Notes under the pieces: model-generated
Databases searched by the model: none
What the model saw: the letters and a program-made list of their open reading frames with translations, nothing else
Told to the model about the DNA's origin: nothing
From: Thermohalobaculum sp963721105
GTDB taxonomy: Bacteria > Pseudomonadota > Alphaproteobacteria > Rhodobacterales > Rhodobacteraceae
Reading direction: 5' to 3'
Assembly: GCA_963721105.1 (NCBI GenBank)
Contig: CAVRHY010000017.1
Coordinates: 206,403-270,402 of the forward strand
DNA: 64,000 bases
Shown: positions 1 through 8,092 of the stretch, piece after piece
How positions within the stretch are numbered: the first letter of the stretch is position 1
Layout of the letters: every line of letters begins with the position of its first letter
Position numbers and translations under genes: made by a program

Positions 1-197
1 GGAGCCGCTTTCTCGCTCGCTGGACGCAGGGAATTTCCTGCGCACCTGCCGCCTCCGCCGCCGGATCGAAACCGGCGGGAGGGCACCCCATCCGGCGGCG
101 ACGGGCGGCCCTGTCGCCGTTGCGGACCGCGGAACCCGCGCGTCGCGAGGCATCCGGGCCTGCTCCCACGGAAGGCGGCGGGGGCGGAGCGGCGCTG

Positions 198-215
198 CCG
201 GGCGGTCCAGCCCGG
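198..215 (-). terminator. Hairpin just downstream of trkH
   Basis: A perfect inverted repeat CCGGGC/GCCCGG with a 6-nt loop lies 3 bp past the stop of the distal trkH copy. There is no T-tract on the minus strand, so it may be an RNA 3'-end stabiliser rather than a true intrinsic terminator. The remaining upstream 197 bases hold another hairpin (GGCGAC...GTCGCC at 97-118) but no convincing gene. Confidence 0.4.
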
Positions 216-218
216 GGA

Positions 219-1766
219 TCAGCGCCAGAAGAACGGCGTCAGCAGCACCAGCACGCTCATGAACTCGAGCCGGCCGAGCAGCATGCCGAGCGACAGCAGC
301 CATTTCGCGGCCGCGGGCAGCGAGGCGAAGTTGCCGGCCGGGCCGATCACCGACCCCAGCCCCGGGCCGACATTCGTCACCGTCGCCAGCGGCGCCGTCA
401 GCGCCGTGATGAAGTCGAGCCCCATCAGCGACAGCAGGATCGAGATGACGCCCAGCGTGACGAGGTAGAGGAAGAAGAAGGCCATGATCGACGAGACGAC
501 GTCGGGCTCGACCGCACGGCCCTGGTAGCGCAGCGTGAAGACGCCGTTCGGGCTGCGGATGCGGCGCATCTGCAGCCTGAGCGTGCTGAACAGCACCTGG
601 AAGCGGAACACCTTTGCAGCGCCCGCGGTCGACCCCGAGCAACCGCCGATCATCGCGGCCAGGAAGAGCGCCACCAGCGCCGGGTCGACCCACAGCGAAT
701 AGTCGGTCGTGGCAAAGCCCGTCGTCGTCATCACCGAGACGATGGTGAAGGTCGCCGAGCGGATCGCGGGCTCGATCCCCGCGCCGTCGCCAAAAATCTC
801 GGCCAGCGCGACGATGCCCGAGAGCACGGCAAAGATGCCGAGATAGGTGCGGATCTGCGTGTCGCGCCAGAGGCCGCGCGGCCGGCCGCGGGTCAACTCG
901 ACGAAGCGGATGAAGGGCATGCCGGCCAGCGCCATGAAGACGATGGCGACGTACTGGGCGCCCGGGCCGAAGATGCCGAACGAGGCATCGTAGTTCGAGA
1001 ACCCGCCCGTCGCCATCGTCGTCATCGCGTGGCTGATGGCGTCGAAGGCCTTCATGCCGGTCGCCGCGTAGGACAGCGCGCAGAGCGCGGTGAGGCCGAG
1101 ATAGAGGAACAGCAGGTCGGCGGCGATCTGCGTCGCCCGCGGGATGACCTCGCCCGAGATGTCCATGCTGACGGTGTGGAAGAATTGCATGCCGCCGATC
1201 CGCATGGTCGGCAGGAAGATGATCGCCACGATGACGATGCCCAGCCCGCCGAACCACTGCAGCATGGCGCGCCACAGCAGGATGCCGCGCGGCAGGGCGT
1301 CGAGGCCGCTGAAGACGGTCGAGCCGGTCGTCGTCAGCCCTGACATCGATTCGAAGAAGGCGTCGGTATAGCCGGCGTGCGGCGCGCCGAAGACGAAGGG
1401 CAGGGCGCCGAAGGCCGGCAGCACGGTCCAGACGCCGACCGTCAGCAGGAAGGCCTGCGGCCGGGTCAGCCCGGCCATGCCGCTGCGCCAGGTCAGCAGC
1501 GCCAGCGCCGACCCGGCGACGCCCGTCAGCAGCGCCGCGAGCAGAACCTCCGGCGCGTCGGCGTTGCCGTCGAACAGGTCGAGACCGAAGGGCACCAGCA
1601 TGAAGGCGCTCAGCACCAGGACGTGCAGGCCGACGATCTGGATGACCGGCCGGAAGTCGAGCGACGAGCCCGCGCCGACGGCATCCGCCGGCGCGGGCTG
1701 CGGCGCGCGCCGGCGCCCCGCCGGCGAGGGGGCGACCGGCGGCTGCGGGATCGAGGCGTCGCTCAT
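219..1766 (-). CDS. trkH: TrkH-type potassium uptake membrane subunit, distal copy
   Basis: 515-aa channel-like subunit of the Trk K+ uptake system, expected in the inner membrane and normally gated by a cytoplasmic TrkA. The four pore-loop segments that build the selectivity filter are visible: GLTTTGSTVF (about residue 145), TTMATGGF (about 250), SVMTTTGFATTDYS (about 345) and NVGPGLGSVIGP (about 465), separated by hydrophobic helices. The first ~35 residues are Pro/Ala-rich and probably cytoplasmic. The ATG lies 4 bp after the stop of the upstream trkH paralogue and has a GAGG just before it, so the two are co-translated. No trkA is present in the window. Confidence 0.93.
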   Translation of the reverse strand: MSDASIPQPPVAPSPAGRRRAPQPAPADAVGAGSSLDFRPVIQIVGLHVLVLSAFMLVPFGLDLFDGNADAPEVLLAALLTGVAGSALALLTWRSGMAGLTRPQAFLLTVGVWTVLPAFGALPFVFGAPHAGYTDAFFESMSGLTTTGSTVFSGLDALPRGILLWRAMLQWFGGLGIVIVAIIFLPTMRIGGMQFFHTVSMDISGEVIPRATQIAADLLFLYLGLTALCALSYAATGMKAFDAISHAMTTMATGGFSNYDASFGIFGPGAQYVAIVFMALAGMPFIRFVELTRGRPRGLWRDTQIRTYLGIFAVLSGIVALAEIFGDGAGIEPAIRSATFTIVSVMTTTGFATTDYSLWVDPALVALFLAAMIGGCSGSTAGAAKVFRFQVLFSTLRLQMRRIRSPNGVFTLRYQGRAVEPDVVSSIMAFFFLYLVTLGVISILLSLMGLDFITALTAPLATVTNVGPGLGSVIGPAGNFASLPAAAKWLLSLGMLLGRLEFMSVLVLLTPFFWR

Positions 1767-1770
1767 CGCC

Positions 1771-3306
1771 TCACCGGCGCCAGAAGACGGGCATCAGCAG
1801 CACCAGCACGCTGAGGAACTCGAGCCGGCCGAGCAGCATGCCGAACGAGAGCAGCCATTTCGCCGAGTCCGGCAGCGGCGTGAAGTTGCCGACCGGGCCA
1901 ATGACCGGGCCGAGGCCGGGGCCGAGATTGCAGAGCGCCGCGATCGAGCCGGAGAGCGCGGTGACGAAGTCGAGCCCCATCAGCGACAGCAGGATCGCCC
2001 AGATGCCGATCGAGCTGAGGAAGACGAAGAAGAACGCCATGACCGACGAGACGACGTCCGGCTCGACCGGCCGGCCCTGGTAGCGCAGCGTGTAGACGAC
2101 GTGCGGCGAGCGGATGCGGTTCAGCTGGCCCTTCAGCGCCTCGAGCAGGATCTGGTAGCGGAACACCTTGGCCGAGCACGCCGTCGAGGCGGTGCAGCCG
2201 CCGATCATCGGGATGATCAGGAGGAGGACGACCGGAAACCCGCCCCAGAGCCAATAGTCGTCCGACGCGAAGCCGGTGCCTGTGATAACCGAGGTCGCGT
2301 TGAACAGCGCTTCGCGGACGGCATCGAGCGGCGGGTGGCGGTCCTGCATCACCAGCCAGACAGAGATCGCGCCGCTGACCGAGAACAGTATGAGCAGAAA
2401 GGCGCGGACCTGCGTGTCGCGGATCAGCCCGCCGGGCCGGCCACGGCTGAGTTGGATGTAGCGCGGGAAGGGCAGGGCGGCGAGGATCATGAAGACGATG
2501 CCGACATAGTGGGCGGCCGGCGTAAACAGCTCGAAGCCGCTGTCGCGCGTGCCGAAGCCGCCGGTCGCCACCGTCGTCATGGCATGGCAGAGCGCATCGA
2601 AGACTGTCATGCCAGCCGCAGCGTAGCCCATCAGGCATGCGAGGGTCAGGCCGAGATAGACCCAGCCGAGCTGCTGGGCCAGTTCGGTGGCGCGTGGCAG
2701 CGTGTCGCCCGAGATGTCGAATGCCTCGGACTGGAAGAACTGCATGCCACCGACGCGCAGCGCCGGCAGGAAGACGATGGCGACGATGACGATGCCGACG
2801 CCGCCGTACCATTGCAGCATCGAGCGCCAGAGCAGCATGCCGCGCGGTGCCGAGTCGAGCTTGGAGAAGACCGTCGCGCCGGTGGTCGTCAGGCCCGACA
2901 TCGCCTCGAAGAAGGCATCGGTGACGGGGACGTGCGGCGCGCCGAACATGAAGGGCAGCGCGCCGAACAGCGGCAGCACGACCCAGATCAGCACGGTCAG
3001 CAGGAACGCCTGGTGACGCGTCAGCCCGGTCGCGCCCTGTCGCTGGGTGGCCTGCGCCAGCGCCGCCCCGCTGGCGACGGTGAGGATGGCGGCCAGCAGC
3101 ATGCCCTGCCAGTTTCCGCTGCCGTCGACCCAGTCGAGCAGCGAAGGCACCAGCATGCTGACGCCGAGGATCAGGCTGAGCCAGCCGATGATGTTTGCCA
3201 CCGGGGCGAATTCGCGGCCCCTCCGTGCGTCGCCGGGCCGGCTGCGGCCCGGCGACGGCTGGTCAAGCCCGGTGATCGCCTCGACCGCCCTTACCCTGCT
3301 GGCCAT
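1771..3306 (-). CDS. trkH: TrkH-type potassium uptake membrane subunit, proximal copy
   Basis: 511-aa paralogue of the following gene. Pore loops: GLTTTGATVF, TTVATGGFGTRDSG, VITGTGFASDDYW and NLGPGLGPVIGP. The third loop (TGTGFASDD) differs from the TTTGFATTD of its neighbour, and the helices have diverged, so this is an old duplication rather than a recent one. The start lies 10 bp after the uvrD stop, suggesting a uvrD-trkH-trkH transcript. Two adjacent TrkH subunits could form separate homodimers or one heterodimer; the sequence does not decide. Confidence 0.93.
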   Translation of the reverse strand: MASRVRAVEAITGLDQPSPGRSRPGDARRGREFAPVANIIGWLSLILGVSMLVPSLLDWVDGSGNWQGMLLAAILTVASGAALAQATQRQGATGLTRHQAFLLTVLIWVVLPLFGALPFMFGAPHVPVTDAFFEAMSGLTTTGATVFSKLDSAPRGMLLWRSMLQWYGGVGIVIVAIVFLPALRVGGMQFFQSEAFDISGDTLPRATELAQQLGWVYLGLTLACLMGYAAAGMTVFDALCHAMTTVATGGFGTRDSGFELFTPAAHYVGIVFMILAALPFPRYIQLSRGRPGGLIRDTQVRAFLLILFSVSGAISVWLVMQDRHPPLDAVREALFNATSVITGTGFASDDYWLWGGFPVVLLLIIPMIGGCTASTACSAKVFRYQILLEALKGQLNRIRSPHVVYTLRYQGRPVEPDVVSSVMAFFFVFLSSIGIWAILLSLMGLDFVTALSGSIAALCNLGPGLGPVIGPVGNFTPLPDSAKWLLSFGMLLGRLEFLSVLVLLMPVFWRR

Positions 3307-3316
3307 ACGTCGGCGC

Positions 3317-5701
3317 CTAGAAAGGCACGTCTTCGGCGGTGGAGCTGGCGGCGGCCGAGCCGGGGGCCTCGGTGACGTAGGAGGCGACGACGCGCTTTTC
3401 TCCGGCCTTCTCGAAGTCGATGGTCAGCTTGTCGCCCTCGATGCCGGTGATGCGGCCATAGCCGAACTTCTGGTGGAAGACGCGGTCGCCGGTCTCGAAA
3501 CGGCTGACCGCCTCGGCGTCGATGACGAGGTTGCGCGCCTCGCGTGGCTGGCCGACGCCCTTCTGGCCGCGGCGCTCGTTCATGCGGCGCCAGCCGGGCG
3601 AGTTGTAGGTCGAGGTCGCGACGGCGCGTTCCTCGAGCACGCTGCCGCGCGGTGTGGCGGCGGCGGCCCCGTAGTTGCCGCCGTAGAGGCCGGGCGGGGT
3701 CAGCACCTCGACATGCGCGGGCGGCAGCTCGTCGATGAAGCGGCTGGGCATGCCGGACTGCCAGCGGCCGTACATGTGCCGGTTGGCGGCAAAGCTGACC
3801 GTGACGTGGCGCCGGGCGCGGGTGACGCCGACATAGGCCAGCCGGCGCTCCTCCTCGACGCCCTTCTGGCCGTTCTCGTCCATGCTGCGCTGGCTGGGGA
3901 ACAGGCCGTCCTCCCAGCCGGGGAGGAAGACGACGGGGAATTCCAGCCCCTTGGCGGCGTGCAGCGTCATGATCGAGACCTTCTCGCCGCCATCCTCGGC
4001 GCTGTTGTCCATGACCAGCGCGACGTGCTCGAGGAAGCCCTGCAGGTTCTCGAACTCCTCCAGCGCCTTGACCAGCTCCTTGAGGTTTTCCAGCCGGCCG
4101 GGCGCCTCGGGGTTCTTGTCGGCCTGCCACATGGCGGTGTAGCCGCTCTCGTCGAGGATCTGCTCGGCGATGGCGACGTGGTCGGCGCCGTCGGCCTTGA
4201 GCATCGCGCCCCAGCGGTCGAAGCCGTCGATCAGCTCGCCCAGCGCCTTGCCGGCGCGGCCCGCGAGCGCGTTCTCTTCCACCGCCACCCGGCAGGCGTC
4301 GAGCAGGCCGATGCCGTTCCGCCGGGCGATCGTGTTGAGCGTCTGCAGCGCCTTGTCGCCGATGCCGCGCTTTGGCGTGTTGATGATGCGCTCGAGCGCG
4401 AGGCCGTCATCGGGGCTGACGGCGACGCGGAAATAGGCCATCGCGTCGCGGATCTCCATGCGCTCGTAGAAGCGCGGGCCGCCGATGACGCGGTAGGGCA
4501 GGCCGATGGTCAGGAAACGGTCCTCGAAGGCGCGCATCTGGAAGCTGGCGCGCACCAGGATCGCCTGGCCGTCGAGGCCGACCGGATCGTTGCCGCGCGT
4601 GCCCTGCTGGTAGGCCTCGACCTCGTCGGCGATCCAGCGCGCCTCCTCCTCGCCGTCCCAGTGGCCGATCAGGCGCAGCTTTTCGCCGCCATCCGCCTCG
4701 GTCCACAGCGTCTTGCCGAGGCGGTCCTGGTTGGCCGCGATGACGCCCGAGGCGGCGGCCAGGATGTGCGGCGTCGAGCGGTAGTTCTGCTCGAGCCGGA
4801 TGACCTGGGCGCCCTCGAAATCCTTCTCGAATTTCAGGATGTTGCCGACCTCGGCGCCGCGCCAGCCATAGATCGACTGGTCGTCGTCGCCGACGCAGCA
4901 GATGTTGCGGTGGCCGGCGGCCAGCAGGCGCAGGAACAGGTACTGCGCGACGTTGGTGTCCTGGTACTCGTCGACGAGGATGTAGCGGAAGCGGTTCTGG
5001 TAGTCGGCCAGCACGTCCGGATGACGCTGCAGGATCGTGACGACGTGCAGCAGCAGGTCGCCAAAATCGACGGCGTTCAGGGTTTTCAGCCGGTCCTGGT
5101 AGGCCTGGTAAAGCTCGGCGCCGCGGCCGTTGGCGAAGCCGCACTCGTCGGCCGGCACGCGCTTGGGGCCGAGGGCCTTGTTCTTCCAGCGGTCGATCAT
5201 CGAGGCGAACAGGCGCGCCGGCCAGCGTTTCGAGTCGATGTTCTCGGCTTCGAGGATCTGCTTGATCAGGCGGATCTGGTCGTCGGTGTCGAGGATCGTG
5301 AAGCTGGACTTGAGGTCGACCAGCTCGGCGTGCCGGCGCAGCATCTTCACGCAGATCGCGTGGAAGGTGCCGAGCCAGGGCATCCCCTCGACCGCGCCGC
5401 CGATCAGGGTGCCGACGCGGTGGCGCATCTCGCGCGCCGCCTTGTTGGTGAAGGTCACGGCCAGGATCTGGCTGGGCCAGGCGCGGCGCGTGTGGATCAG
5501 GTGCGCGAGCCGCGTCGTCAGCGCCCGCGTCTTGCCGGTGCCGGCACCGGCCAGGACCAGCACGGGGCCGTCCAGCGCCTCGACCGCTTGTAGCTGGGGC
5601 TCGTTCAGCCCCTCCATGTAGGGGGGTGCCGCCGCGGCCCTCTGCGACAGCGGCACGTCATACGCCTCGAAGGCGCTCTCGTCGAAAACCTGCCCGCTCA
5701 T
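3317..5701 (-). CDS. uvrD: UvrD/PcrA-family superfamily 1A DNA helicase
   Basis: 794-aa 3'-5' DNA helicase/translocase for repair and replication-fork clearing. All SF1A motifs are readable: Q motif LNEPQLQAVE (33-42), Walker A AGAGTGKT (51-58), DEYQDTN (II), GDDDQSIYGWRGA (III), LEQNYRST (IV), TLHAAKGLEFPVVFLPG (V) and RLAYVGVTRARR (VI). The C-terminal ~55 residues (FETGDRVFHQKFGYG...) match the PcrA/UvrD tudor domain that contacts RNA polymerase. The same frame stays open far upstream, but that stretch is antisense to the next gene; the ATG of MSGQVFDES gives the normal family length. First gene of a probable operon with the trkH pair. Confidence 0.95.
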   Translation of the reverse strand: MSGQVFDESAFEAYDVPLSQRAAAAPPYMEGLNEPQLQAVEALDGPVLVLAGAGTGKTRALTTRLAHLIHTRRAWPSQILAVTFTNKAAREMRHRVGTLIGGAVEGMPWLGTFHAICVKMLRRHAELVDLKSSFTILDTDDQIRLIKQILEAENIDSKRWPARLFASMIDRWKNKALGPKRVPADECGFANGRGAELYQAYQDRLKTLNAVDFGDLLLHVVTILQRHPDVLADYQNRFRYILVDEYQDTNVAQYLFLRLLAAGHRNICCVGDDDQSIYGWRGAEVGNILKFEKDFEGAQVIRLEQNYRSTPHILAAASGVIAANQDRLGKTLWTEADGGEKLRLIGHWDGEEEARWIADEVEAYQQGTRGNDPVGLDGQAILVRASFQMRAFEDRFLTIGLPYRVIGGPRFYERMEIRDAMAYFRVAVSPDDGLALERIINTPKRGIGDKALQTLNTIARRNGIGLLDACRVAVEENALAGRAGKALGELIDGFDRWGAMLKADGADHVAIAEQILDESGYTAMWQADKNPEAPGRLENLKELVKALEEFENLQGFLEHVALVMDNSAEDGGEKVSIMTLHAAKGLEFPVVFLPGWEDGLFPSQRSMDENGQKGVEEERRLAYVGVTRARRHVTVSFAANRHMYGRWQSGMPSRFIDELPPAHVEVLTPPGLYGGNYGAAAATPRGSVLEERAVATSTYNSPGWRRMNERRGQKGVGQPREARNLVIDAEAVSRFETGDRVFHQKFGYGRITGIEGDKLTIDFEKAGEKRVVASYVTEAPGSAAASSTAEDVPF

Positions 5702-5781
5702 TGGCAGAAGGTAGCGCGGGAGGGCGCGGAATGCAAAAGCATGTTCCGCAAATGTTCGATCTTTTCGCGCGTGACCGCTCG

Positions 5782-6933
5782 CTATTCGGCCGCCTTGCGC
5801 ATCGTTGCCAGCGTCTGCTCGCGGAACTTGAGCCACCAGCCGTACTGGTGCGGCCAGTCGTCGAGCGCCTCGATCATCGGGCGGCCGAGCGCGACCTCGG
5901 CCATCTGCGGCCAGGACGGGTTGACCAGCGCCTCGCGGCCGATGGCGATGATGTCGGCGTCGCCGTCCTGCAGGATGCGCTCGGCGTGGTGGGGGTCGAC
6001 GATCAGGCCGACGGCGATGGTGGCCAGCCCCGCCTCGCGGCGGATGCGGGCGGCGTAGGGGACCTGGTAGCCGAAATCGCGCCGGACGCGGGCGTTGGTG
6101 GCCGAGCCTCGCAGCCCGCCGGAGGAGGGGCAGAGAAAGTCGACGCCGAGCGCCTTGAGCCGGCGGGCGTACTCGACCGAGTCGTCCAGCTGCCAGCCGA
6201 GTTCGTCGCCGTCGACGGCCGAGATGCGGACCGAGACGGGCTTGTCGGCGGGCCAGGTCTCGCGCAGCGCGGCGGCGAGTTCCAGCGGCCAGCGGACGCG
6301 GCCCTCGAAGTCGCCGCCATAGCCGTCGGTCCGCGTGTTCGACAGCGGCGAGAGGAACTGGTGGACGAGGTAGCCGTGCGCGTTGTGGATCTCGAGCCAG
6401 TCGAATCCGGCGGCGAGGGCGCGGCCCGCGGCGGCGACCCAGTCGTCGGTCAGGCCCTTGAGCTCGGCGGTGGTGAAGGCGCGGGGCGTCAGGTAGCCCT
6501 CGTCGATCGGCTGGTCGGTCGGGCCGACGGGTTGCCACTGCTCCTCGCCGGCGGCGATGTTTTCCGGCGTCAGCGGGCCGTTGCCGTCCCAGGGGCGCTG
6601 CATCGAGCCCTTGCGGCCCGAGTGCGCGAGCTGGATGCCCGGCACCGCGTCCTGGCCGCGGATGAAGTCGGCGATGCGCCGCCACGGCGCGACCTGCTCG
6701 TCGGTCCAGAGGCCGGTGTCGCCGTTGGTGATGCGGCCCTCGCGCGTCACGGCGGTCGCCTCGGCGATCACCGTGCCGGCGCCGCCGATGGCGAAGCGGC
6801 CGAGATGCGCCAGGTGCCAGTCGTTCGGCACGCCCTCGACGGCCGAGTAGTTCGCCATGGGCGAGATCATCACGCGGTTCTTCAGCGTCAGGCCGCGCGC
6901 CGGCAGCGGCGTGAAGAGGAGCGGGGTCGGCAT
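5782..6933 (-). CDS. NADH:flavin oxidoreductase, old yellow enzyme family (YqjM-like)
   Basis: 383-aa FMN-dependent TIM-barrel ene-reductase of the YqjM/NamA class. Landmarks: LTLKNRVMISPM at the N-terminus, QLAHSGRKGS, and EIHNAHGYLVHQFLSPLSN with the two substrate-binding histidines, followed by TRTDGYGG. In Bacillus YqjM the redox-tuning Cys sits in SPMCMYS; here the equivalent stretch is SPMANYSA, so that cysteine is replaced by Ala. The ATG is preceded by GAGGA at a 7-nt spacing. It lies 80 bp upstream of uvrD on the same strand but probably has its own promoter. Physiological substrate unknown. Confidence 0.9.
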   Translation of the reverse strand: MPTPLLFTPLPARGLTLKNRVMISPMANYSAVEGVPNDWHLAHLGRFAIGGAGTVIAEATAVTREGRITNGDTGLWTDEQVAPWRRIADFIRGQDAVPGIQLAHSGRKGSMQRPWDGNGPLTPENIAAGEEQWQPVGPTDQPIDEGYLTPRAFTTAELKGLTDDWVAAAGRALAAGFDWLEIHNAHGYLVHQFLSPLSNTRTDGYGGDFEGRVRWPLELAAALRETWPADKPVSVRISAVDGDELGWQLDDSVEYARRLKALGVDFLCPSSGGLRGSATNARVRRDFGYQVPYAARIRREAGLATIAVGLIVDPHHAERILQDGDADIIAIGREALVNPSWPQMAEVALGRPMIEALDDWPHQYGWWLKFREQTLATMRKAAE

Positions 6934-7036
6934 GGGCGGTCCTCGGCTGGCGGCGGGTCCGGGGGGACTATCGGCAAAGGGCCGCGGGCAGGCAATGCCG
7001 CGCGCGATCCGGAGGGCGATGGTTGGTGCCTCTCGG

Positions 7037-7089
7037 GGTCGCTGGCCGGTCGCCCGCCAGGGTGGCCTGCCGGTCGCTGGCCGGTCGCC
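7037..7089. repeat. 18-bp direct repeat upstream of msrA
   Basis: GGTCGCTGGCCGGTCGCC occurs twice (7037-7054 and 7072-7089), separated by 17 bp, in the non-coding interval between the OYE gene and msrA. Function not evident; it may be an activator site pair or a slipped duplication. Confidence 0.55.
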
Positions 7090-7170
7090 GATGGGCCGCC
7101 CGCCTGTCGGTGCTTGCGTCCGGCGCGGATCGCGCCATCTTCATGCGGGAATCCACCAAGGGAGCGCGCC

Positions 7171-7819
7171 ATGTTCGGGCTGATGAAAAAGACGTCGATG
7201 CCGTCGCGCGAGACATGCGCTGGAAGGGCGCGAGTTCGCCATCCCCACCGCCGAGGCGCATTTCGTCAACGGGCGTCCGCTGAAGGGGCCGTACCCGGAA
7301 GGCTCGGCCATCGCGATGTTCGGCATGGGCTGCTTCTGGGGCGTCGAGCGGATGTTCTGGACGATGCCGGGCGTCTGGGTGACGGCGGTCGGCTATGCCG
7401 GCGGCTACACGCCGAACCCGACCTACCAGGAGGTGTGCAGCGGGCGGACGGGCCACAACGAGGTGGTGCGGGTCGTCTACGACCCGGCAAAGGTTTCATA
7501 CGAGGCGCTGCTGAAGCGGTTCTGGGAGGGGCACGACCCGACGCAGGGGATGCGCCAGGGCAACGATGTCGGCACGCAGTACCGGAGCGGCATCTACACG
7601 TCCGACGCGGCGCAGGAGAAGGCCGCGCGCGAAAGCCTGGCGGCATTCCAGCCCCGGCTGGAGGAGGCGCGATACGGGCCGATCACGACCGAGATCGTGC
7701 CGGCGCCCGAGTTCTATTTCGCCGAGGATTATCACCAGCAGTACCTGGCGAAGAATCCCGGCGGCTATTGCGGCGTCGGCGGCACCGGGGTGAGCTGCCC
7801 CGTCGGCGTTGGCGTCTGA
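7171..7819 (+). CDS. msrA: Peptide-methionine (S)-S-oxide reductase MsrA (frame break near the 5' end)
   Basis: Repairs methionine-S-sulfoxide in proteins and in free methionine. The catalytic motif GCFWG is present (GMGCFWGVERMFW), and the C-terminal EDYHQQYLAKNPGGYCG and GVSC supply the conserved acidic/His region and recycling cysteines. The N-terminal MFGLMKKTSMPSRE starts at an ATG with GGGAG 7 nt upstream, but the expected continuation (ALEGREFAIPTAEAHFVNG) is in another frame: net +1 (or two missing bases) near 7212-7220. Restoring GG for G in GAGACATG and ATGCGC gives a continuous protein of about 215 aa, so I treat this as a sequencing indel. Confidence 0.88.
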
Positions 7820-8050
7820 CCGTCGGCAGGTGAGCGGACGACGGGCGGGGCTGCACGGCGGCCCATAGCGAGGGGTCCGACTGCAAGGGTCCGCAGGGAG
7901 CCAGTCCGCAGACGGGTATGTCCGACGTGATCCGTTTGGGCGCGACGAACGCCCCGGGACGGCTGAACGAATTTGCAGGAAGCGGGCCGACTGCCCGGGT
8001 GAGCGAGTTGGCGGGAGCGGCCCGATCACCCCGGAAGGCCGGGCGGATCG

Positions 8051-8090
8051 ACGGGCGGCATGCGCGGTGTGGGCCGCGCCTGCCGCCCGT
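8051..8090 (-). terminator. Long hairpin downstream of the Tad-like gene
   Basis: ACGGGCGGCA (8051-8060) pairs with TGCCGCCCGT (8081-8090), and an inner GCGCGG/CCGCGC extends the stem. It begins 2 bp beyond the stop codon. No U-tract follows, so it could be a weak intrinsic terminator or an mRNA 3'-end stabiliser. The rest of the 7820-8050 gap shows no gene. Confidence 0.5.
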
Positions 8091-8092
8091 CT

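Noticed and set aside
120..1343. Long plus-strand open frame opposite trkH
   Set aside because: Composition is Arg/Asp/Gln/Ala-rich as expected for the complement of a high-GC gene; trkH on the other strand is unambiguous. The same reasoning removes many other long opposite-strand frames in the window.
5702..6685. Upstream extension of the uvrD frame to 1122 aa
   Set aside because: The extension is Arg/Pro/Gly-rich, antisense-type sequence lying over the OYE gene; the family-length start is the ATG at 5701.
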